A stretch of 64,000 nt of DNA, from the NCBI GenBank assembly GCA_001414345.1, contig LLCB01000124.1:62001-126000 (forward strand). The letters are read 5' to 3'. Under the pieces are notes generated by a model that saw only the letters and a program-made list of their open reading frames with translations, ran no database searches and was not told the origin of the DNA. Below, piece after piece: positions 47,670 through 56,934 of the stretch; positions within the stretch are counted from its first letter, which is position 1; each line of letters starts with the position of its first letter. Source of the DNA: Hymenoscyphus infarciens. Taxonomy: Eukaryota > Ascomycota > Leotiomycetes > Helotiales > Helotiaceae. The position numbers were made by a program, and so were the translations under genes.

Positions 47670-48270
47670 AGTCTTTTTTCTTAACCGAGAGAGCTCTCCC
47701 AACGCGCTTCACTGAGCGGGCGAGGCGTCGGATCGGAGCCCGCGAGGGGACGAATGGTGGAGGTTGCGTAGGGTGTCCGAACTCAACCGTACCACCCTCA
47801 ATTGCACAAGAGCAAACTCCATTCCTCTCCGGATCGAGCACAAGTTTTCCAGAAGCCCATCCTAAGTGCAAATCAAGTTCAATCAAAGCACCATGGGGAC
47901 ATTTATCGGCAGGGACCCGGACCTCGAAAGCTGCAGCTGTTTCGAGTTTCGCCTGTTCGAAGCCACGTTGTCGAAGAAATCCAAACTGCCCACCGTCAAT
48001 ACGGTAGATGAACTCTTTTGAATTGAGGCTCGGGACAGGTTGATAGCGCACGCCTTCTTCTGAAAACCTCCACTCACCAATTTTCGACTTCGGGAGATCG
48101 CCCTCCACTTTCGGCAGGAAACTTAATAATTGCCTGTTCCACGTGAAGTGAACATGCTTCCCTGCATTTCGAAAGTAGCAACCTTCTCCGTATCCAGACC
48201 AGAACGCCTCCTCTTCGCGAGCGAAGCGAAAAGTTACGGTTTTCGGAGTTGCATAGATCGTGGCTTCCAT
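47668..48270 (-). CDS. Unrecognised protein, tandem family 1, paralogue 3 (200 aa)
   Basis: Single-exon frame from ATG at 48270 to TAA at 47668-47670. It is the most divergent of the three but keeps motif order and spacing: KHVHFTWN, IGEWRFSEEGVRYQPVPSLN, YRIDGGQFGFLRQRGFE, CPHGALIELDL, GGTVEFGHPTQPP and a basic tail (RRLARSVKRVGRALSVKKKD). Retention of these motifs at low overall identity suggests an old duplication under constraint. Function unknown; no signal peptide or membrane segment. Confidence 0.68.
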   Translation of the reverse strand: MEATIYATPKTVTFRFAREEEAFWSGYGEGCYFRNAGKHVHFTWNRQLLSFLPKVEGDLPKSKIGEWRFSEEGVRYQPVPSLNSKEFIYRIDGGQFGFLRQRGFEQAKLETAAAFEVRVPADKCPHGALIELDLHLGWASGKLVLDPERNGVCSCAIEGGTVEFGHPTQPPPFVPSRAPIRRLARSVKRVGRALSVKKKD

Positions 48271-48738
48271 TGTATGAATATATGAGGTGTGAATATGCGG
48301 TGTAGTTGTGAGGAAGAGAATGTAAGAGCGATGATACTTTTCTCTGGAGGTAAAAGTTAAGACTTTTATGCAAAATTATCAGATCTGTCTATCTCTCCAA
48401 CAACCACTATTTCCATTCCAGTTTCATGACTTACACGCTGGTTCACTGTACCATGCATTGTTTAAGTCTCATGTTTATGAAGCTAGGCCCTATCCAACAT
48501 TATCCCTTTCAAACGTTTATCACTAGATGACTGACGTATTCTTATCTCTTTATGATATGCTCTCCTATTCCAAGAAGCATTTTTGTTGTTTCCCACGACA
48601 GCATCATTTTTTTTATCTCCTGGGTTATTGTTCAATTGTCCTTGTGCATTTCTTAGTTCTCTTGCAAGCTCTTGTCTATTGTACTCTGTTGCGCTATTCC
48701 AGATCTGGAGGATTTCTTTCAGTCTTTTTAAACGCTAA
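48271..48738. other. Spacer upstream of paralogue 3, no gene seen
   Basis: It contains the probable promoter of paralogue 3, then T-rich sequence up to the MITE. The 82-codon frame at 48527-48775 runs into the MITE terminus and is not credible. Confidence 0.4.
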
Positions 48739-49178
48739 GGGCCTGTTTGGCTGGCATATTAATAGGATTATTTAGAATATACGCCACCAAAAAAGTGACA
48801 AAATAAGATCGGATAACTTAATATATTCAACACTTTTAGATATGCTAAATCATTTGGCCCGCATATCTAAAAAGTGCGGCATATCCTAAAATATAGTTGA
48901 ATATACTTTAAAAAGATATCTACCACCAAAACAAGGCAATTATCTAATTATCGTCTAAAGGACGATAATTAGAATAAATCCTAGCATATATTTTATTACT
49001 ACTACTTAGACCACTATTTTTAGTACTATCTAAGATATACACCAACAAGCCAAACGATTACCCCTTACATTATTCAAATAATTAGATAATAACTAAATAT
49101 ATACCGAGCTACTTTAGAAAGGTCCTGGCATAATTAATAGATTATTTGATACTATCTCAGGGCCAGCCAAACAGGCCC
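48739..49178. mobile_element. PIF/Harbinger (Tourist-like) MITE, 440 bp
   Basis: Terminal inverted repeats of 17 bases, GGGCCTGTTTGGCTGGC at the left and its exact complement at the right, enclose an AT-rich interior without coding capacity. TAA on each side (48736-48738 and 49179-49181) is the 3-bp target duplication expected of PIF/Harbinger. The terminus GGGCCTGTTTGG is the type known from Tourist-like MITEs. An internal perfect hairpin (12-bp arms, 48944-48955 and 48961-48972) adds secondary structure. No transposase is present, so it must have been mobilised in trans. Confidence 0.88.
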
Positions 49179-49181
49179 TAA

Positions 49182-49454
49182 ATTATTCCATGTAATAGGT
49201 TCGTTATCTCGAGGAATATTGTAAGCACAATTGAACAATCACCTTGTTCACTCATGAGGGCTGGGCAAGCGTGCTTACCATCTCCATAACCCTTTGAAGA
49301 GCGTGTCTTGGAAGAATTTAGCATGATCTTTGATGAGACATTATGCTGAAACAAGAATCCATATCCTTCTTTTCCCATCTACTGTGCTAGAAGCTTCTGT
49401 ATCTACATATACCAATTTCGCGCCACCAAAATAGATCCACAGTATAGAAACTTC
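49182..49454. other. Short spacer between the MITE and family 2 paralogue 1
   Basis: Under 300 bases, with no gene or repeat recognised. Confidence 0.4.
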
Positions 49455-50327
49455 TCAATATCTCCTCCCTCTCCCAGCACAAAAGCAAATCGAAAGTTTT
49501 GTACGATAAGAGAACAAGTTCTTATAATATCTCGGACTCCACAATGGAGATGGCCCGGTAATTTCTCGCCAACTGGGGAAGTGGATATGGATTCCTTGTT
49601 CAAGGGGGTAAAGTGTGCTTGATAATACGGTTTCTTGGAGGCTTCTCTCATCGTCGTCCTCGCCAGACCACCAATCATCGGATGAAGAGGACTCGCTTGA
49701 GGTGGGATCAGGGAGGAACATTTCTGGGTCTTGATTCGAGGAGTTGGATATGTGAATCTCGCCCGATGGTGAGGAGGTGTCTGGGTTGGAAATATCCGGA
49801 GGCTCAGACATGCCGTAGTCAAGCGATTCCGTCTGCATTTTCTCGGTCTCCATGGTTTGTGAACGAGCCACGATAGAATTGGGTGGCTCTGTCTCTTCCA
49901 GGTCGGACTTCGTTGCGCTCGCCTTGCCTTCTTGGTTCAACACTTTCCAAGGGTTCAATACAGGGGGCTTTTCCGATTTATTTCCTTCCTCTTCAGGGTT
50001 TGGCTCTCCCACGAGCTCAGAAATAGGTTTGGGTGTGAGAGACTCCTTTGAAAACCAAGCTTCGTCCGTCTTCCCCGCCAAGCCTGCAGCGATAGATTTC
50101 ACTTTCTTTAACTCCGCAACTCCCAAATCCGGAAGATCATCAAGCCATGTTCTCCCAGAGGTTCGTTTTCTAGGCAGTGGAGGTCGTGGAGCCACATCAT
50201 CCACACTCCACGTCTTCCACAATTGCGAGCGTGGAGGCGGCCATCGAATATAGGGTCTATTAGGCTGGACTGCTACTGGTGGCGGAGACTGGCATGCTTG
50301 ATACAATGGAGTTATTGATTCTGGCAT
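49455..50327 (-). CDS. Unrecognised acidic low-complexity protein, family 2 paralogue 1 (290 aa)
   Basis: Single-exon frame from ATG at 50327 to TGA at 49455-49457. It shares two motifs with the next gene: RSQLWKTWSVDDV (about residues 33-45), versus RSELWKVWNQDEV, and PSPLWSPRYY near the C-terminus, versus PSPLWSPSFF. Between them lies a Ser/Glu/Asp-rich disordered region (SSESSSSDDWWSGEDDDERS). There is no signal peptide or membrane segment. No known domain is recognised. The two short Trp-centred motifs flanking disorder suggest linear binding motifs, which is inference. Confidence 0.6.
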   Translation of the reverse strand: MPESITPLYQACQSPPPVAVQPNRPYIRWPPPRSQLWKTWSVDDVAPRPPLPRKRTSGRTWLDDLPDLGVAELKKVKSIAAGLAGKTDEAWFSKESLTPKPISELVGEPNPEEEGNKSEKPPVLNPWKVLNQEGKASATKSDLEETEPPNSIVARSQTMETEKMQTESLDYGMSEPPDISNPDTSSPSGEIHISNSSNQDPEMFLPDPTSSESSSSDDWWSGEDDDERSLQETVLSSTLYPLEQGIHIHFPSWREITGPSPLWSPRYYKNLFSYRTKLSICFCAGRGRRY

Positions 50328-50639
50328 GAGATATTTCTCGCTTCAAAAAGGTTGATTCTAGTCTTGTCATGGGGAATGGATTTAAATCCTAGTCTCATTG
50401 GGCATGGCGCTTTACAGTTGTGAATAATAGATTGTGAATAAAAGGTACACGTGGTTGAATGGAATTACCTTTTGTTGTGAATGCATTGTTGAATTTATGA
50501 TTCCTTGTCCGTGGGACAAAAGTGTTGTCAATTTCTTTGTTTGCTATGAATGGTTTCTCGCACCTCGATTATTCATGCAACTTCGACCCCACTTGCCTTC
50601 TCAAACCAGCCGAAAGAGTCAAAAACTGTCCTCTTGATG
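50328..50639. other. Spacer between the two family 2 genes
   Basis: About 310 bases carrying the probable promoter of the 49455-50327 gene. No other feature seen. Confidence 0.4.
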
Positions 50640-51371
50640 CTACCATTCTAGCTTTGACAAGACATCTTCCAGATTTGGGATTTGCTCTTCTAGTTGTGAG
50701 ATTTCCTCTTCTAGCTTTGAGATCTCCTCGTCGTTGACTCCGACCTCCGAAGACGAATTGTGTTCAGACCCGGTACAACGGCAGATGGGGGTTCCGTAAA
50801 AGTAACTCGGGGGAAGATGGAAGAAGGAGGGTGACCAAAGGGGTGATGGTTGAACATGAGAATTATCCGAGTAGTCATGGGCGTGAAGAGTCCCAAGAGG
50901 CTCGGCTTCTTCGCTTTGAACCTCAGAGCTCTCACCAGAGTCACTAGACATGCTAGAAACACTACTTACTGGGGAACTAGGATTCAGCTGACCTACTTTT
51001 CTCGAGTCGCTGCCAAATTCGGCAAGAGTTGTAAGTAGACTTTCGACTGCTTCTGAGAAATCACGGTCTGTTTCATATGCTTCTCGGAGGTCCACCAACT
51101 CTCCTAGAGAAAGATTTGGTTTTTCGTTTGGTGTTTGGGTTTGTGAAAGAAATTCTTCTTCCTTGTCTTTGTTCTCGAAATCCAAGAATCCTACCACATC
51201 ATCATTCTCACTGGATGCTGGTGTAATCACCTCTTCTTCTGTAAGGACTTCGTCTTGATTCCAGACCTTCCAGAGTTCGGAACGCATGAAAACCTTTCCA
51301 GGGGTGGCTTTGGGCTGAAGAGCAGGTTTCGGAACCTGTGGTCGCTGTCGAATTGGAAGACTAGTGAGCAT
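50640..51371 (-). CDS. Unrecognised acidic protein with C-terminal coiled coil, family 2 paralogue 2 (243 aa)
   Basis: The frame opens at 51458, but the ATG at 51371 (MLTSLPIRQRPQVPKP) is preferred: it aligns the RSELWKVWNQDEV motif to nearly the same distance from the start as in the paralogue, and the upstream residues look non-conserved. The middle is acidic and Ser-rich (VSSVSSMSSDSGESSEVQSE), followed by the PSPLWSP motif. The last ~27 residues form a clear heptad coiled coil (EEISKLEEEISQLEEQ continuing to the end) that the paralogue lacks. Dimerisation through this end is plausible. Stop TAG at 50640-50642. Function unknown. Confidence 0.6.
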   Translation of the reverse strand: MLTSLPIRQRPQVPKPALQPKATPGKVFMRSELWKVWNQDEVLTEEEVITPASSENDDVVGFLDFENKDKEEEFLSQTQTPNEKPNLSLGELVDLREAYETDRDFSEAVESLLTTLAEFGSDSRKVGQLNPSSPVSSVSSMSSDSGESSEVQSEEAEPLGTLHAHDYSDNSHVQPSPLWSPSFFHLPPSYFYGTPICRCTGSEHNSSSEVGVNDEEISKLEEEISQLEEQIPNLEDVLSKLEW

Positions 51372-51458
51372 TTTGTTGTTATTGTGGTGAGGAGTAGGTA
51401 AATAGTGTGCGGTTATATATTCTAGGGTTCGAAGGAAATTTGAGGTCGCTGCAAGCAC

Positions 51459-51916
51459 AAGGAAAAATTAAGGCTTTCTTGTAGGAATTCTGGAATTCCT
51501 GTTTCGTTTGAACGATAATGACTTGGTTTCAAACTGTTCTTTGGCTTTGTGTTTGAGTCTCTTGTCTCAAAACCCCCCTTGTCAAGCGAACCCCCTTCAA
51601 AGAGCTGGAAAGAAAATCATACCCAGGGTGTACTCCCGAATGGACTGCAAAAGCTCGAGGAATTGTCTAGCTATACAGCAGGGGGTTTTCGCGGCCCCAT
51701 GCATTTTGTGTACCACGAGCGGGATAGCCTTTGTGTCACACCCCTCGCCTTGAATTGAGGGGAAACCACTCCACACTTCGGTGGCCTAATTCTCACATCT
51801 TTCAGCTTTCGAAGAACTCACATATACTCCCCATTTCCCCCCTAGTGACAACGAGTCATCATTGATCCACCTCCGGCGAAGATACCAGACCTTTGTCGCG
51901 GTAACAGCTTTGCACA
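51459..51916. other. Divergent intergenic region, no gene seen
   Basis: It lies between the minus-strand family 2 gene and the plus-strand 2EXR-like gene. Overlapping short frames only. Probable promoters for both. Confidence 0.4.
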
Positions 51917-52597
51917 ATGCCGGCCCACATTCTCGATGTTGCACTTGAAATCAGAAACAAAATCTATGAAGAACTTTTAGTATTCGATGTTCCAATCGAG
52001 ATCATGACGAACTGGGGGGTACTCCGAGGGGGCTTTACCAACGGGACGAAAAGCTTCCGCCTTTGGCTTTCGATTCTCCGTGTTAGCAAGCGAATAAAAA
52101 TCGAGGCATGCACCATTCTCTACTCTCGAAACGCCTTCAAGTTCGTAACGTCTTCCAACACGTTTACCCTTACACCCTTCTTGAACAGTATCGGGCCAAA
52201 AAGCGCGAGCTTCATCCGCAGAATCTGCATCGAGTTTCCGACCTTCGAGAACAACGACTTCGATGAAATGTACGGCATCGCACTCCCGATCGGAACCTCG
52301 GACGAAACTTCGTTCAAGCTCGATGATGCTAGCACACAGACTTTGAGAGCTATCAAAAACAACTGCACAAGTCTTACTACCCTTGAGCTGTCACTTCAGA
52401 GTATCCGCTCGCTGAAACATAAGGTGGATGGAAATGGTTGCAGTCAGTTGGATACGAATGTCATTACGATTCTGGACAAGGAGTTAAGGTCACTACCAGA
52501 ATTGTTAGCGATAATTGTTGATGTACATGTGGGGCATATAGATGGTGCAGTGAAGAGGGCGATGAATCGTTGTGGCTGGACCATCAAGTCTCACTGA
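51917..52597 (+). CDS. 2EXR-like / F-box-associated fungal protein (226 aa)
   Basis: Single exon from ATG at 51917 to TGA at 52595-52597. The N-terminus LDVALEIRNKIYEELLVFD (about residues 6-24), followed by ILRVSKRIKIEACTILYSRN (about 53-72) and FKFVTSSNTF, is the pattern of the large fungal 2EXR and F-box-like families (LPxEIRxxIYxxLL ... L.vsr.i..Ea..ilY..n.f.f). A Leu-rich part follows (TTLELSLQSI). Such proteins are abundant and mostly uncharacterised; adaptor or protein-protein binding roles are presumed. The gene is intact, with no signal peptide. Confidence 0.75.
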   Translation: MPAHILDVALEIRNKIYEELLVFDVPIEIMTNWGVLRGGFTNGTKSFRLWLSILRVSKRIKIEACTILYSRNAFKFVTSSNTFTLTPFLNSIGPKSASFIRRICIEFPTFENNDFDEMYGIALPIGTSDETSFKLDDASTQTLRAIKNNCTSLTTLELSLQSIRSLKHKVDGNGCSQLDTNVITILDKELRSLPELLAIIVDVHVGHIDGAVKRAMNRCGWTIKSH

Positions 52598-52756
52598 TCT
52601 TTTCTGGAAAAAGGGGTGTTTCATTTCCTTTCTGTGCTTTAAGTTTGTTTTGGGTTGCAAGAGCTCGATCGAACTTATCCATTTGGCCATCGTGTGGGAT
52701 TGTCGTGTATTGGGATGTTCTTTTTGCAAATTCAAAATGTTGATTGAGCAGTGAAG

Positions 52757-54448
52757 TTATATTACTATTAAAAATAAAGGAAGTTGTAAAAAGCCCCAGA
52801 AGCCGTAAAGGCGACACACCATCGAAGTTATCTCTGCCTTGGACATCGGGGTTTCAAATTGATAGCTAGATTTTCGCACACAATCAAAGCTTTCTGCAGC
52901 AGAAGTATTCCCATATCCACGATATTTCGCCACCAATGGGTAGACACAAAGCTTTCGGGTAAATTGTGTAGGAAAAAAGTCAGGCGTCTTAGCCGGAACG
53001 ATTTCCGGAGCAGTTCCATTCTCCACCCAGGATCTTAATGCACCCAGAGCGTCAGTTGGGATGGCACCGGGGGTAGATCCAGAACCGCAGTGATCCAAAC
53101 CAGGAGCAAAGAATAAGCGATAGTATTCATTGACTTTTGCATTCCCACCCATCACCTTCTCCACTTCATCGCGGTACTTGCTAGAGTCACTTGATGGAAT
53201 CAACTGGTCAGCTTCTCCATGCCAATGCAAAAGCTTCGTACCAGAGCTTTGCAGAGTCGAAAGGTCTGTTTTTGAGGGCCGGATAACCTCGGAAAACTTT
53301 GCAATAGACTCGGCTTCTATTTCAGCGAAACTAGCCTGATCGACTGTCGAAAGGTCTAAATTGATGTCTGCTTTTATAAAATTCTGAATCCAGGAAGTCG
53401 CGATAGAGAAGGGGTTGTCAATGCGTGTTCCATTGACCAGGGTCGAGTTGGATAAAGCTTCTAAAGGTGTGGCGATGGACAAGCCATCCCATAATTTCTT
53501 CCCGTCAGTCGTGATAGGACCGTCCCAGATGTTTTTGACGACTGTTGCAACAGTGTGTGTAATCGTAACCTCTTTCCTATCACACTGAACCTTCGAGCCT
53601 ACAGCTGTGAAGGGGTTAAAAATTTGCACTTAGATAGGTCTGTGATAACACTGTCTTTCACACTGTCAATCCCTTTACACGAGGTAATAGCAGCATTTGT
53701 GACAGCGTTTAGCTCGTAAGCTGATGGGAAAGTCCCGGCCTCTCTTATGGCAACTTGTGGCCAAAACATTGTTGGGATAAACTCGTCGAAAGAAACTGCC
53801 GGAGCAGCAGCCAGAATGCCATCAAAAAGCTCGGGATATTGTTGAGCTGCCTCCATGCCTTGACGACCACCGGTAGAACATCCACTCCAGTAAGAATATT
53901 CCGGCTTTTGTCCATAGTAACTTTCTGTGACTGCCGTGCCCACAGTAACGACATCGTGCGGCGAACGCGTGGCAAGATTCCTCACGAATTTGACATTTGT
54001 CGATCCATCTGCTTTGAAAGCCCAAGATCTCCCGCTCAGAGCATCATATCCCAGTCCCCCATCGGTCGAAGCTGTTGCATATCCTTGTGCTGCCACGCGT
54101 GCAAGTCCGGAGGCGTCTTGGCCTGGTGCAAATCCTCCACCTCCGAGTGAGACAAATCGGCCATTATAACCTTTGAGTGGAAGCCAAACTTGAACCACAA
54201 CTGTATCGTTTACTCTAGGATGAGTAAGCGTAACGTTTACTTTACAGACACTGACAGTCACTGGTGGACCGGGGAAAAGTGGCCCGCCAGTTACGGTGCG
54301 ATTGTGATATTCCCGAGTTGTGACAGCAAGAATCTCTTTTCCTCCGATCTGTGGCACGGGTATGTTCTGGTGTGCTCTCGGTAATAACATGGACACTGGA
54401 AGCTTGAAAGAAGAGGAGGGAGGTGAATTTAGGGAATGAAGAATACAT
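52757..54448 (-). pseudogene. Tannase / feruloyl esterase family gene, frameshifted
   Basis: Two minus-strand frames together make one tannase-family protein: an upstream part down to about 53620 and a downstream part from about 53620 to the stop at 52757-52759. The nucleophile motif SYWSGCSTGGRQG, the Asp motif LLHWHGEADQLIPSS and the His motif GLDHCGSG (CS-D-HC type) are all present. The frames change at a T5 run (53617-53622 region, TGCAAATTTTTAACCCC) where one frame hits TAG a few codons later; no splice sites bridge it. The N-terminus is also abnormal: family-like residues (SSSFKLPVS, AHQNIPVPQIGG) lie in a frame without an upstream ATG, while a signal-like start (MYSSFPKFTSLLFF at 54448) is in another frame. 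Two defects favour a pseudogene over a single sequencing error. An intact member would be secreted and hydrolyse ester bonds of gallates or feruloylated polymers. Confidence 0.7.
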
Positions 54449-56934
54449 GGTGGGCCGAACTCCGACGGACTGAGTGACTGGCTTTTGAGGTGTTTGAACT
54501 CTTGCCGGAAAAAGGTATTGTAGAAAGTGGAAAGGGCACTACGTATATACTAAGATCTCCCACTTTCCATTACTAGGATTCATTCGGGACTTAAGGCAGT
54601 ATATCTCCAACAGAGGTATTTCTACTAGTGGACAAACAGGAGTTAAGACGGGGATGTTGGGGGTAAAGCTAGGTTAAACAAGCATTTTTATGTCAGAAAG
54701 GTCGCTTGACAATACAAGTTTTGTCATCACATCGGTGTTACCAAAACAAGTATGAGCCATGATGAGCAAGAATCAGCAACAATGCGCGGGGTAAGCTCAA
54801 ACCCAGAAACGGCAAGAAACGCAGTCATCCTAACTTTCCCTCAAGATGTCAAAGTTGGTTGTGCTACAACAACATACAACGAGAATGACAATAGGGTTTT
54901 CTTAGATACACCTGCTTGGTTGCGATAACGAAAACATGTCCTTGTACAGTCTCTTGCGTAAGGTGCCGTTTTGTGTCACGTCTCTCCAATCATCATTTCG
55001 AAATTATATGTCCGCAAACAGTCACCCAGTTGTTGAAAGCGTAGGGCTCTACGGAGGATGAGAAGATCTTTTCCAAAATAGTGTCAGCATAGAGTCATTC
55101 GATTCGATGGTAACACCCCTTGGGTGAGACAGTGTTACGTTGAAGAGTCTGTCTGTAAGGAACATTCTACAACTTTGATACTTAGTCACATCGCAAGGGT
55201 TCAGAAATGACTGGAAAAGACCTTTCCACTCAAGAGATGTACAGAGTGGAACCTGAGAATTCGAGTAAAATGCGGTCAATTTTCCTCTTCTGATGCAGTA
55301 ACGGGGATGTAATAACATGGAACAAGATTCCAAATTACCTATGGTAGAAGCCTCGGAGAGGCATTTGATCGTTGTTTCATGGCGTACGAAGTAATTATAT
55401 TCCTACGGAGTGCAGGCCAGCATTTAGCGTGCCATTCACGGTTGTTTTGCCTACACTGAGGTTGCGTTGTGTGATGCTAGTGGGATGAAGCGCCACCCCC
55501 TGCGATTCAATTTTGAGGACGAAAAAGTGTATATATGGGAGGGCGAAGGGGGGGCGTTATGCTTGAGGAATTTCAGGGCTGAGTCGGTCGTTCCTTCCCT
55601 CGTCATGACGAGGCGTGAGTTCGTAATTCCATATCGCTCCTTCCCTCTGACAACCTCTCAACACGACACCTCAATCTCGCATTACCTACCTAGGTACCTA
55701 GGTAGGTATCTTAGGTGGGCCGAACCCTTCACGCCTTCCCTGTGTGTTCTCTGCTGTCGCCATGGTGGTGTGAAGTCGAGGTCGTAAAAGGAAGGACCAA
55801 CCAGGCCCGTTTAGAAAGTATTTCTTCACAACTTCGAGGCCAACGCCATCAAGATATTGGTAGATTTGCGCGATTATTACTACTTCTATCCGAAGTCCAT
55901 TGATTATTGATTATTTTTCTATGATATATTTCTGATTTCTGTCGAGGATAGGACTTGCCTCTTAGTACAGAGACAGAGTGCAAAAGCATAGGGGCGTCAC
56001 CGAGAAAACCCCGCCCCCTTTTACCATAAGTGCCAGCTCCTCATCAGGATTTTACAAACAATTTCTCATCCGGGAAAGACAGGCTACCTCTAATAAAATA
56101 AGACCCAAACTCCAACCCTTCAACATGCTCATCATTGCTATATCTCCCTCCCCACCGTTGGTGCTGCAGGGCGCTCGAGTCAGCACCCTCTACCGGGTTG
56201 GAAAAAAAAAACGCCCGTTTTTGAACTTTGTATACCCCGTACTGAAAGGCAAGTTCTGTACTCTGTATAAATTAGAAAATTATACAAAAAATACGTATAG
56301 ACTCTAGACAAACCTTTTAATGAGTATACCAGTTCTTGAAGTTTTTAATCACGTTGTTGTTGTGCTGTCTTTCAAAGATACGAAAAAAGGACGCGAGAGG
56401 AAACCCGGACGTTTTTTTCTTCTACCCCATGCCCGGACTCAGGGACTCACAAAAAATGCCTCAATATTGAGAATAAACCCCAAAGGCTACCGAATTAGCT
56501 ATCAAGGATTCTTTGAGATTTTTAAAGTATTTTTCTACTCTCTTTCCACTAACCGTGGTTGTTTTATTAGTGTAGTAATAAAATACGCGTTTTTCGTTCC
56601 CCTTTCCTCCCCCCCCCACATTTGAGCTCCACGACGCTAAAAGCAGCGTCCATTTTCTCACTTCAGCTTGCTAGTATAGTAAAGCTTCCTCTTCCGAACT
56701 TCCGAAAGAGAGAGCTGCTGCATTTAGTGCTACGGGTGTAACTCAAATGAGTAAAACACATCTTCTAGTTATAACGGGCGGGTGCCACCGACGTAAAGTC
56801 CCGACATGTAACGATCATTGCTACAATTTCTCAATGCAGTGGCGTTCTCCAGCAACAAGTTGTTGACAGAAGGTAAATATTTATGTCCCTTGTCAATTCC
56901 GTTGTCCTCCTTCAAATTTTAATACACAATCAAA
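54449..56934. other. 2.5-kb intergenic region without a convincing gene
   Basis: Frames at 55049-55333, 55467-55787, 55978-56307 and 56320-56625 have no recognisable motif, mixed composition and no support from introns or paralogues. The region includes the palindrome at 55683-55708. The last part contains the promoter of the GMC gene, possibly including the CAAATTTTAATACACAATCAAA leader immediately before its ATG. Confidence 0.4.
55683..55708. repeat. Perfect 26-bp palindrome built from ACCTAGGT-type units
   Basis: The sequence reads as its own reverse complement, centred on GGTACC between 55695 and 55696, with ACCTAGGT units on each side. Similar CCTAGG/GGTAGG pieces occur near 17640-17680 and 19970-20005. 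Confidence 0.85.

Noticed and set aside
53745..54169. Several frames overlapping the tannase pseudogene on both strands
   Set aside because: Shadows of the tannase coding sequence, which carries recognisable catalytic motifs.
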